Source: Bacillota bacterium
GTDB lineage: Bacteria > Bacillota > Clostridia > Lachnospirales > Lachnospiraceae
Assembly (NCBI GenBank): GCA_017861355.1
Contig: JAGFXQ010000242.1
Span: forward strand, 1 to 5,580
Direction of reading: 5' to 3'
DNA length: 5,580 nucleotides
Under the pieces are notes generated by a model. The model was not told the DNA's origin. It saw only the letters and a program-made list of their open reading frames with translations, and made no database searches. A program made the translations under genes and the position numbers. This document shows positions 1 through 5,580 of the stretch, in pieces. Every line of letters begins with the position of its first letter. Positions within the stretch are counted from its first letter, which is position 1.

Positions 1-425
1 AGAAAATTAAGGTCAAACACAAACTTAATTCCCTGTTCGTCCAGGTCAAAGAATGTGGTAACTCCCTCTTCCTTCTGATCTAAATCCTCCGGGAACAGAT
101 ACTCCTTTGTTGTGGTACCCTTTGGATGGTTTCCGCCTGCTCCATTCAATAAAATATCACAGGGTCCAAATTGCTCCAAAACAACCTTATGAGCGTTCAT
201 CAAGCTTTCTTTACTTAATACATCTGCTTGAACACCGATTGCAATTCCGCCATTTTTTACAACTTCCTCTGCTTTTCTCTCTGCACTGGATAAATCTCTG
301 TCTAATATTGCAACCTTTGCTTTACATGCAGCAAGGGCATCCACCCAGTAACCACCGAGCACTCCAGCTCCTCCGGTTAATACTGCAACCTTATCACTCA
401 AATCTACATAAAAAGGTAATTTCAT
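1..425 (-). CDS. uxuB: SDR-family D-mannonate oxidoreductase (fructuronate reductase), partial, C-terminus off left edge
   Basis: About 141 codons of the N-terminal half are present; the gene runs off the left edge. The start at 425 is chosen because GGAGG (433-437) lies 7 nt upstream. The product is a classical short-chain dehydrogenase. The Rossmann dinucleotide loop TGGAGVLGG is at residues 17-25. An acidic Asp42 (ILDRD) at the end of the second strand suggests NAD(H) rather than NADP(H). D68 is the adenine-contacting Asp, and NGAGGN at 94-99 is the NNAG-type motif. The catalytic YxxxK lies outside the window. The role, interconversion of D-fructuronate and D-mannonate, is inferred from its place directly downstream of uxuA and from resemblance to the Bacillus-type SDR UxuB (YjmF). 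This family is unrelated to the long-chain E. coli UxuB. Gluconate 5-dehydrogenase-like or other polyol SDR activity is the main alternative. The 83-bp gap after uxuA shows no clear terminator, so co-transcription is likely. Confidence 0.85.
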   Translation of the reverse strand, partial: MKLPFYVDLSDKVAVLTGGAGVLGGYWVDALAACKAKVAILDRDLSSAERKAEEVVKNGGIAIGVQADVLSKESLMNAHKVVLEQFGPCDILLNGAGGNHPKGTTTKEYLFPEDLDQKEEGVTTFFDLDEQGIKFVFDLNF

Positions 426-508
426 TTTTTATCCTCCATTTATTATATACGGTAATTAAAGTGACTCACAATGATACAGCTCATTTTCATTCTCTTTTTT
501 GTCAAATC

Positions 509-1558
509 TTATTTCTTATTCGTCTTCTCAAGTGTCTCCCATATTCCAGTCAGATACATAGCACCTAATGCTCGATCATACAGTCCGTATCCCGGTCTTC
601 CTGTCTCTCCCCAGATCATTCTTCCATGATCCGGGCGGACATAACCATCAAAATTATTCTTATAAAGGACCTTAACAATCTCAACAATATCAAGTGAACC
701 GCATGGTGAATAGTGTGCACTTTCTTCAAAGCTGCCGTCCTCTAGAAGCTTCACATTCCGGATATGCATGAAATGAATGCGCCTCATGGCAGAATACTTA
801 TCAACCATCGCGACAATATCATTAAAATGTGCACTTCCAAGTGAACCGGTACAGAAGGTAAGTCCGTTATATTTGCTATCAACAAGCTCTAGGAACCGGT
901 CAATGTTCTTCTCATTGGTGATAATTCTTGGAAGGCCGAAGATCGGATACGGCGGGTCATCCGGATGGATTGCCATCAGTACGTCGCACTCCTGTGCTAC
1001 CGGAATAATCTCCTTTAAGAAATATTCCAAATTGCCCCAAAGCTTTTCTTCATCCACTGCTTTGTATTTCTCAAAAATCTCTGCGAGTTGATCCTTTGAA
1101 TAACTTGAATCCCAACCTGGCAATGACAATTCTCCATTTAACGGATCCATTCTGTTAAGCTGGTCCTTATAATAAACAAGTGCAGTTGAACCATCCGGAA
1201 GCTCCTTATCCAACTGGGTACGAGTCCAGTCAAATACCGGCATGAAGTTATAGCAGATTACTTTCACTCCTGCCTTAGCGAGCCTTCTGATGTTTTCCTT
1301 ATAATTATCAATGTACTGTTGTCTGCTTGGCAATCCAAGCTTGATATCTTCATGAACAGGAACGCTTTCTATCACATCGAACTTCAGTCCTGCCTGTTCC
1401 ACCTTCTCCTTCAACTTCATGATACTTTCCTGACTCCATACTTCTCCAACCGGTACATCATAGATCGCGGTTACGATGCTGTACATGCTTGGAATCTGTC
1501 TGATATAACCGATTTTTACCGGATCATTTTCTCCGTACCAACGAAATGATAATTTCAT
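509..1558 (-). CDS. uxuA: Mannonate dehydratase UxuA (EC 4.2.1.8)
   Basis: Complete 349-residue protein, near the usual 350-360 of the Gram-positive branch. The cytoplasmic enzyme dehydrates D-mannonate to 2-keto-3-deoxy-D-gluconate in hexuronate breakdown. It is a TIM-barrel, xylose-isomerase-like metalloenzyme. The N-terminal MKLSFRWYGENDPV and the IRQIP segment (residues 20-24) are family hallmarks. The putative divalent-metal ligands are all present: H198 (in AIHPDDPP), C236 (in FCTGS), H265 (in MHIRN) and D310 (in VRPDHGR). H311 follows directly and Y324 or Y327 may be the catalytic tyrosine. This assignment rests on my memory of the Streptococcus suis enzyme, whose ligands have almost identical numbering. 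GGAGG at 1567-1571, 8 nt upstream, supports the start at 1558. The gene leads a minus-strand operon with the downstream SDR gene and is divergent from an AraC-type regulator. Nothing looks truncated or broken. Confidence 0.97.
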   Translation of the reverse strand: MKLSFRWYGENDPVKIGYIRQIPSMYSIVTAIYDVPVGEVWSQESIMKLKEKVEQAGLKFDVIESVPVHEDIKLGLPSRQQYIDNYKENIRRLAKAGVKVICYNFMPVFDWTRTQLDKELPDGSTALVYYKDQLNRMDPLNGELSLPGWDSSYSKDQLAEIFEKYKAVDEEKLWGNLEYFLKEIIPVAQECDVLMAIHPDDPPYPIFGLPRIITNEKNIDRFLELVDSKYNGLTFCTGSLGSAHFNDIVAMVDKYSAMRRIHFMHIRNVKLLEDGSFEESAHYSPCGSLDIVEIVKVLYKNNFDGYVRPDHGRMIWGETGRPGYGLYDRALGAMYLTGIWETLEKTNKK

Positions 1559-1764
1559 ACTTTATTCCTCCAATTCAAGATATTTGATTATTTTTTTAAC
1601 TAATACTCTCCACTGTTTCTTTTCGTTCCCAGTTATAAATTAGTGCACCTTTTGCAATTTTTCCATATTACCGTTTTGTAGTTATCTCTGTTATCATAAG
1701 TTGTCTATCATGTATTAGCCATCCTCCAATCATCTGAAAACCGGATGATGCTTCTTCTTTTTAT
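1559..1764 (-). other. Long untranslated leader of uxuA (gene-free)
   Basis: If transcription starts at the extended -10 element at 1771-1776, uxuA has a 5' leader of about 205 nt. I see no gene in it. It holds a short hairpin or palindrome near its 5' end (1729-1749). Further in is a nested pair of short complementary arms: ACTAAT 1599-1604 with ATTAGT 1639-1644, enclosing ACTG 1612-1615 with CAGT 1630-1633. It ends with the uxuA ribosome binding site. No T-tract follows these stems on the minus strand, so a classical attenuator is not evident, and I recognise no known riboswitch. A second promoter closer to the gene is possible but none is convincing. Confidence 0.4.
1729..1749. repeat. Short palindrome / hairpin downstream of the uxuA promoter
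   Basis: ATCATCTG (1729-1736) and CGGATGAT (1742-1749) form an inverted repeat with a 5-nt loop. Seven of eight positions are complementary in DNA; the remaining pair is a G-U wobble if transcribed on the plus strand and a C-A mismatch on the minus strand. It begins roughly 15-20 nt downstream of the predicted uxuA transcription start, a typical place for a repressor operator or a 5' leader hairpin. No T-run follows on either strand, so it is not a terminator. Confidence 0.45.
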
Positions 1765-1770
1765 GATCTT

Positions 1771-1796
1771 ATTATAGCAAGTTCGAATACTGTCAA
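1771..1796 (-). promoter_or_regulatory. Predicted uxuA operon promoter (extended -10)
   Basis: On the minus strand a perfect TATAAT (1771-1776) is directly preceded by TGC, giving an extended -10. A perfect TTGACA lies at 1791-1796, but the spacer is only 14 nt, shorter than the 16-18 preferred by the housekeeping sigma factor. The extended -10 may therefore be the main determinant. The suboptimal spacing would also suit an activator-dependent promoter, in line with the divergent AraC-type gene. The start point is inferred at about 1764. Confidence 0.6.
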
Positions 1797-1819
1797 ATAT
1801 GTTTTAATTGCTATTTGAC
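1792..1819. repeat. Inverted repeat spanning both -35 elements of the divergent promoters
   Basis: GTCAAATA (1792-1799) and TATTTGAC (1812-1819) are perfect 8-bp inverted arms separated by 12 bp. The left arm contains most of the minus-strand TTGACA and the right arm most of the plus-strand TTGACT. The symmetry therefore partly reflects two -35 hexamers facing away from each other, but it extends past them by a shared TAT. The centre lies between the two promoters, where one bound regulator could affect both. Confidence 0.55.
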
Positions 1820-1833
1820 TTGCAAAAATTGCT
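1806..1833 (+). promoter_or_regulatory. Direct repeat with 21-bp period, candidate AraC-family binding site
   Basis: The heptamer AATTGCT occurs at 1806-1812 and again at 1827-1833, exactly 21 bp apart, so both copies face the same side of the helix. AraC-family proteins commonly bind tandem half-sites about two helical turns apart. The pair overlaps the -35 and spacer of the regulator's own promoter and lies just upstream of the uxuA promoter. Its use by this regulator is inference; a 7-bp match in AT-rich DNA could be chance. Confidence 0.35.
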
Positions 1834-1843
1834 GTGGTAAGAT
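1815..1843 (+). promoter_or_regulatory. Predicted promoter of the AraC-family regulator gene
   Basis: TTGACT (1815-1820), a 17-bp spacer, and TAAGAT (1838-1843) form a good housekeeping-type promoter. TG at 1835-1836 adds an extended -10. The inferred transcription start near 1850 leaves a leader of about 46 nt before the start codon. The promoter is back-to-back with that of uxuA, with the two -35 hexamers 18 bp apart. Confidence 0.7.
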
Positions 1844-1896
1844 AATGGATAGAAAAACACCCTTCGTCTATAGGAAGCGTTTCAAAGGAGGTAGTC

Positions 1897-2760
1897 ATGA
1901 AAAAAACAACACGGCAATACCTGTCGCGTCAGAGTATGTTGACAAATGATTATGAAATATTCCATTATGCTGACAAAGCCCTGGATCGGGTAAGTCTCCA
2001 CCATCATGACTTTTACGAGTGTTACTTTTTTATCTCCGGGGATGCAACTTATATCATTGAAGGCAAGACGTACTCCCTCCGGTCCGGGGATATTATTTTA
2101 ATCAACTCAAAGGAACTTCACCAGGCAATTATAAATGATAAAGAAGTTCCATACGAACGGATTGTCCTTTGGCTGAATCCTGCATTTTTATCCAGCCTTT
2201 CTACAGAGGTCTCTGATTTAAAAAGATGTTTTGAAGACGAGAAACGAGAAAATGTGATTCGTACCAATTTAGAATCACAGCAGATTGTCAAGAGTATTTT
2301 AGGCAAGCTTTTAAGCCTGGAAGAATATAGCGGAATGGGACATGATCTTCTATATCGGGCATATATTACTGAGCTTTTAATCACTCTGAATAATATTCTG
2401 TTCTATAACCATGATAAGATAAATATTGAAATTGAAAAAAGTAATCTGATCGAGGAGATCATCCAATACATTAATAGCCACCTGGATGAGGATATTAAAA
2501 TCGATGATCTATCCACGCACTTTTACCTCAGTAAATTCCATCTTCTCCGAGAGTTTAAAAAACATTCCGGAACAACGATACACAAATATATTATCCAGAA
2601 GAAATTAATCCTTGCGAAAGAGTTAATTCTAAAAGGAACCCCCATTACTCAGGTATATGAAGAATGTGGGTTTGGAGACTACTCTAATTTTTTCAGGGCA
2701 TTTAAGAATGAATATGGTGTCACTCCGAAGCAGTTCTTCGAGCTCATGAACAGACCCTAA
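1897..2760 (+). CDS. AraC-family transcriptional regulator (cupin sensor + HTH)
   Basis: Complete 287-residue cytoplasmic DNA-binding protein, usual length for the family. The start is set by AAAGGAGG at 1884-1891, 5 nt upstream. The N-terminal part (about 15-100) is a cupin-type sensor: LHHHDFYECYFFISG with His35-37 and Glu41, then IIEGKTYSLRSGDIILIN and ELHQ. It probably binds a sugar or sugar acid. A helical linker follows (about 120-180). The C-terminal AraC/XylS double helix-turn-helix spans about 183-283. Its first HTH is around DDLSTHFYLSKFHLLREF (203-220). The second carries the family signature GFGDYSNFFRAFKNEYGVTPKQF (258-280). It is divergently transcribed from uxuA across a shared control region, so it is probably the local regulator of the glucuronate/mannonate genes. 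The ligand is not visible from sequence; fructuronate, glucuronate or mannonate are natural candidates. No specific gene name can be assigned. Confidence 0.95.
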   Translation: MKKTTRQYLSRQSMLTNDYEIFHYADKALDRVSLHHHDFYECYFFISGDATYIIEGKTYSLRSGDIILINSKELHQAIINDKEVPYERIVLWLNPAFLSSLSTEVSDLKRCFEDEKRENVIRTNLESQQIVKSILGKLLSLEEYSGMGHDLLYRAYITELLITLNNILFYNHDKINIEIEKSNLIEEIIQYINSHLDEDIKIDDLSTHFYLSKFHLLREFKKHSGTTIHKYIIQKKLILAKELILKGTPITQVYEECGFGDYSNFFRAFKNEYGVTPKQFFELMNRP

Positions 2761-2832
2761 AAGGTGCTTACAGGTCCGACATCCACGCCAAACTCATTGC
2801 CTGATATTGAGTCATATTGGTCTTAAACTGCA

Positions 2833-2858
2833 AAAGGCAGCCCTTGTGGGCTGCCTTT
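2833..2858. terminator. Bidirectional rho-independent terminator between convergent genes
   Basis: AAAGGCAGCCC (2833-2843) and GGGCTGCCTTT (2848-2858) form a perfect 11-bp stem with a TTGT loop. The GC-rich core is flanked by A's on the left and T's on the right, so either transcript ends the hairpin in a short U-run. The run is short in both directions (TTTCT on plus, TTTTG on minus). It lies 72 bp after the regulator stop codon and 40 bp after the stop of the minus-strand TPR gene, so it can serve both. Confidence 0.88.
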
Positions 2859-2898
2859 CTGAATTATCAATCCTGCTTTAACGGATCTGTACAATTAG

Positions 2899-5580
2899 TT
2901 ATAACAACAATCCATCACCAGAAGTAATGTCTTTCTCAAATAACATACAATTCATGTGATTCTGATCCAGATTTCTGGCTTTGTCCAGGAACTTTCTGGC
3001 TTCCTCAAACCTCCCAAGTCCGATATTTCCAAGCCCAATTAGGAAATAACAATGGACCTTGTTCCTTAACTCCAAATCATCCTCAAAGATTAGGAAGTCC
3101 GGTAAAGACACTGCAAAATATTCAATTCGAACTTTATCAAAAATATGTCTTTCACCATAGTCAAGCAACTTATAAAACTTAGAAACTGCCTCCGATTTAT
3201 TACCTAATCTCAGATGAGCAAGTCCTTGATATAAAATCATATCCGCTGGCTGATCATTGTAATACATCATTCCTGCTGGTTCATCTGCACCTAAGGTGGC
3301 ATTCCTAAAGAATTCTTCAGCCTTCTTCCTCTCTCCTGTTCTTTCACAAACAAGACCCAAATAGTAATAAGCATGATTATCCTTAGTACCTTCTAACTTA
3401 CCTTCACCTAAATTATCGGGATAAACAAGAATTTTCTCTAAATAGTATTTTGCCAGACCATAATTTTCTGCTTTCATTTCAATCTTTGCTAATTCAAGGA
3501 GTGATGTTGAATACTGAGTGGTAATCTTACCTTCTCCACCTTCCCAAGGATGAAATATCCGTTTACTTACGTACTCATATGCCTCTTTGTACTTACCAGT
3601 CATATTGAGTAATGTTACATATTCCACGCATACATCATCTCGCTTTGCAAAGGTCTCCGGGTACTGATCATACTTTCGCAATCTTTCTTCTGCAGAAATA
3701 CCGAGTTTCTTATAAAGTTGGTCTAATTCAAGGAAAATTCTTGCATCCGTTGTATCCAGTGCAAAGGCGCTTTCCATTGCATCTTTCGCTTTTTGAGGTT
3801 CTCCACATTTATTATAATAAATTAATGAAAGGTTACGTAACACGGTTGGGTAAGTACTGTCAAGTTTCTCTGATTTTTCCCATAAAACCTTGACAATATC
3901 ATATTGTAACTTGTCATAATATAGATTACCAAGATAGTAATAAGCTTTTGCGCCTTTAGGATTAGATTTAATTGCATATTGTAACACCAAAATATCCTCT
4001 ACTTTATTCGGAAATGTATAATCTGGTATCCTGCCTTCTGCCTCCTCGATTGCGGCACGAGCCTTTGTTTCCTCTCCCATAAGTCCTAGGTAGTATCCTT
4101 CACAATACTTTAACATTGGTTTATTTTCACTACATTGTTTTAAGATCAGAATAGCTTCTTTATAAAAGCCTGCCTCTGCATAGTCCCTTGCTGTCTGAAG
4201 ATAGTTCTCATCAAAACCTCTCATCAGATTATTCATAGCTATTAATACTTCCTGATTTCCAGTTAGCTGATATCTTTCAAACCATGAAACATAATCAAAG
4301 GGATCCGATACCAAATTCTCCTCAATCCACTTTTCCGCTAATTCGAATTTTCTTAATTTACGTAATACTGCTGCCTTGATACCCCTTGCTTTTATATTCT
4401 GCGAATTCTTCACAAGGGCTTTATTTAAGAAATCAAGTGCACTTTGATATTCTCCTAACTTTGCAGATAAAACTCCAAGATAATAGAATGACATTTCCTG
4501 TTGTTCGTTTGTCCATGTTGCTTTATAGAATGCATCGAAAGCCTCTTTATCCTGTTTCAGATACATTAAGGTAAGACCCAGATAATAATATGCCTCGCTA
4601 TTATAAGGATTTGGATTTTTCCAGGTCAGTCTCACAATTGCTTTTCTAAAATAGGTCTCTGCCTTTGTAAAATCACCTCTTCTAAGTAATAAAGCTCCAT
4701 ATGCTGTATTGATACGAGTATCCCCCGCATCTCTTTTTAATCCTTCCAGATAATATGGATCCGGTAAATAGGTAGCATGACGATACTGCTCAATGTGCAG
4801 ACCTGTGAAATATAGTTCTTCATTTGTCATGATATCTTCGGGGTTTTTGGCTGCCTGTGCCGGTTCAGGCAATTGTTCATTCTTATTCTCTTCTTGTTCG
4901 AAAGCTACCAATACTTGATTATCATGCTTTACCGTAATACTAAGGTCCGTATCTTTCACAAGTGGAAGTTTAATTACTTTACGATAGATATCTACCGGTG
5001 AAATTTTTGCTATTTCTTCTGATATCACTTCACTCCTATACTGTATAATTATCCTGGCATTATCATACAATCCCGTTGCATATACACCCACGTTAACATG
5101 GTCACCTTCTACCTCAATATTGACAGCAGCTTTGGTAGTCGCATTTTTCACGTAACCAATTGATTTATATGGCATGAAATATTGTGTAAACTTCTTCTCT
5201 TCAAAGGGCTTCAACCAAGTAAAATCCGGTTGATTGTCGGTAAAAACTCCAGTCATCAATTCGATATACGGTCCATCTTCATCTGTCAAATTACGATCCC
5301 ACGCTTTACCAAAATCTCCATTACCCCAGGTCCATTGTTTTTTACCAGGTGATATATGATGATCAGCAACATGGAGAATACCTGCTTTTTTACCATAATC
5401 ATATCCGCCTACAAAATCATATTCCGATTTTGCTGCCATATAAGAGGTAGGTACAGGAATGTTTTTGTATCTGGAAATATCCACACCTTCACCATAATCA
5501 TGTTTATAATAAACCCCTGTAGCAATTGGAAATTTGGATACATCCCTCTTACCATGATCCATAACTGCATGTACATCAGG
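2899..5580 (-). CDS. DUF5107 / tetratricopeptide-repeat protein, partial, N-terminus off right edge
   Basis: The frame is open to the right edge. A Met at 5562 is internal, since six in-frame codons (PDVHAV) precede it and no ribosome binding site is near. About 893 residues are visible; from memory family members run to about 1100. Numbering from that Met, residues 1 to about 175 match the end of a DUF5107-type beta-sandwich domain: HGKRDVSKFP (3-12), ADHH (66-69), SPGKKQWTWG (71-80), AWDRN (87-91), DEDGPYIELMTG (94-105) and PDFTWLKPFEEK (112-123). The PGKKxWTWG and PYIEL blocks recall galactose-mutarotase-like carbohydrate-active folds. A charged, Pro/Ala-containing linker (about 222-245) leads to HIEQYRHATYLPDPYYLEGLKRD (256-278). 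TPR-like repeats follow to the C-terminus, clearest at 284-312, 322-350, 356-388, 537-570, 571-603, 730-757 and 836-868. Several begin with AYYYLGL or a close variant. No enzyme activity is established to my knowledge; a role in sugar metabolism is inferred. The gene is convergent to the regulator gene and ends at a shared terminator. Confidence 0.85.
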   Translation of the reverse strand, partial: PDVHAVMDHGKRDVSKFPIATGVYYKHDYGEGVDISRYKNIPVPTSYMAAKSEYDFVGGYDYGKKAGILHVADHHISPGKKQWTWGNGDFGKAWDRNLTDEDGPYIELMTGVFTDNQPDFTWLKPFEEKKFTQYFMPYKSIGYVKNATTKAAVNIEVEGDHVNVGVYATGLYDNARIIIQYRSEVISEEIAKISPVDIYRKVIKLPLVKDTDLSITVKHDNQVLVAFEQEENKNEQLPEPAQAAKNPEDIMTNEELYFTGLHIEQYRHATYLPDPYYLEGLKRDAGDTRINTAYGALLLRRGDFTKAETYFRKAIVRLTWKNPNPYNSEAYYYLGLTLMYLKQDKEAFDAFYKATWTNEQQEMSFYYLGVLSAKLGEYQSALDFLNKALVKNSQNIKARGIKAAVLRKLRKFELAEKWIEENLVSDPFDYVSWFERYQLTGNQEVLIAMNNLMRGFDENYLQTARDYAEAGFYKEAILILKQCSENKPMLKYCEGYYLGLMGEETKARAAIEEAEGRIPDYTFPNKVEDILVLQYAIKSNPKGAKAYYYLGNLYYDKLQYDIVKVLWEKSEKLDSTYPTVLRNLSLIYYNKCGEPQKAKDAMESAFALDTTDARIFLELDQLYKKLGISAEERLRKYDQYPETFAKRDDVCVEYVTLLNMTGKYKEAYEYVSKRIFHPWEGGEGKITTQYSTSLLELAKIEMKAENYGLAKYYLEKILVYPDNLGEGKLEGTKDNHAYYYLGLVCERTGERKKAEEFFRNATLGADEPAGMMYYNDQPADMILYQGLAHLRLGNKSEAVSKFYKLLDYGERHIFDKVRIEYFAVSLPDFLIFEDDLELRNKVHCYFLIGLGNIGLGRFEEARKFLDKARNLDQNHMNCMLFEKDITSGDGLLL

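Noticed and set aside
442..447. Perfect TATAAT on the minus strand just upstream of the SDR gene
   Set aside because: It has no acceptable -35 at the right distance, and the implied transcript would start inside the ribosome binding site. More likely AT-rich intergenic sequence within an operon.
107..568. Plus-strand open frame opposite the SDR gene and the uxuA 3' end
   Set aside because: Leu/His-rich low-complexity translation, no ribosome binding site, and it lies antisense to a well-supported SDR gene with clear motifs. A shadow frame; the same holds for antisense frames at 777-1091, 1319-1549, 2118-2384, 3612-3893 and 4386-4574.
1694..1727. Mini-ORFs after a GGAGG in the uxuA leader (MANT or MIDNL, minus strand), as a possible leader peptide
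   Set aside because: Only 4-5 codons. One start abuts the GGAGG with no spacing and the other is 11 nt away; no run of regulatory codons and no attenuator follows.
1872..1885. Possible catabolite-responsive element (cre-like, GGAAGCGTTTC) just before the regulator's ribosome binding site
   Set aside because: Aligned to the cre consensus TGWAANCGNTNWCA it has about four mismatches at informative positions, including the outer TG and CA. Too weak to list as a site without a motif score or conservation.
2787..2805. Imperfect inverted arms CTCATT / ATTGAG downstream of the regulator gene, as a possible second terminator
   Set aside because: Short AT-rich stem with a mismatch and no T-tract; the strong hairpin at 2833-2858 explains termination.
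2899..5580. Recurrent DNA similarity (AGATAGTAATAAGC-like words near 3360, 3930, 4470 and 4580) as a possible repeat array
   Set aside because: The words encode the repeated AYYYLGL-type start of TPR units in one reading frame, so they are protein repeats and not a CRISPR or intergenic repeat.

Overview
The window is a stretch of low-GC bacterial chromosome. Dense AT-rich intergenic DNA, strong GGAGG ribosome binding sites and the protein families present all point to a Firmicute, most likely a clostridial (Lachnospiraceae-like) gut or soil anaerobe that degrades plant polysaccharide. This taxonomic guess comes from the character of the sequence and has not been tested by a search.

Layout from left to right. 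Positions 1-425 (minus) hold the N-terminal half of a short-chain dehydrogenase that best fits the SDR-type D-mannonate oxidoreductase (fructuronate reductase, UxuB-like); it runs off the left edge. Positions 509-1558 (minus) hold a complete mannonate dehydratase, uxuA. The two are co-directional, 83 bp apart, and form the core of a hexuronate catabolic operon: fructuronate -> mannonate -> 2-keto-3-deoxygluconate. Positions 1559-1896 are a 338-bp divergent intergenic region without a gene. It carries two back-to-back promoters, an inverted repeat built around their -35 elements, a 21-bp-period direct repeat, and a long uxuA leader with possible secondary structure. Positions 1897-2760 (plus) encode a cupin-HTH AraC-family regulator, the natural candidate to control the divergent uxuA operon. 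Positions 2833-2858 hold a strong hairpin that can terminate transcription from both sides. Positions 2899-5580 (minus) hold most of a large protein with a DUF5107-type N-terminal domain followed by many TPR repeats; its start lies beyond the right edge.

How the genes fit together: AraC regulator plus uxuA plus SDR is a compact module for using D-glucuronate, from glucuronoxylan or host glycans. The DUF5107-TPR protein is convergent to it and separated by a terminator, so it is a separate transcription unit, probably also tied to carbohydrate metabolism but of unknown biochemical role. I see no mobile element, CRISPR array, tRNA or rRNA. The parts most worth a second look are the divergent control region and the DUF5107-TPR protein; nothing here is clear proof of a new system.
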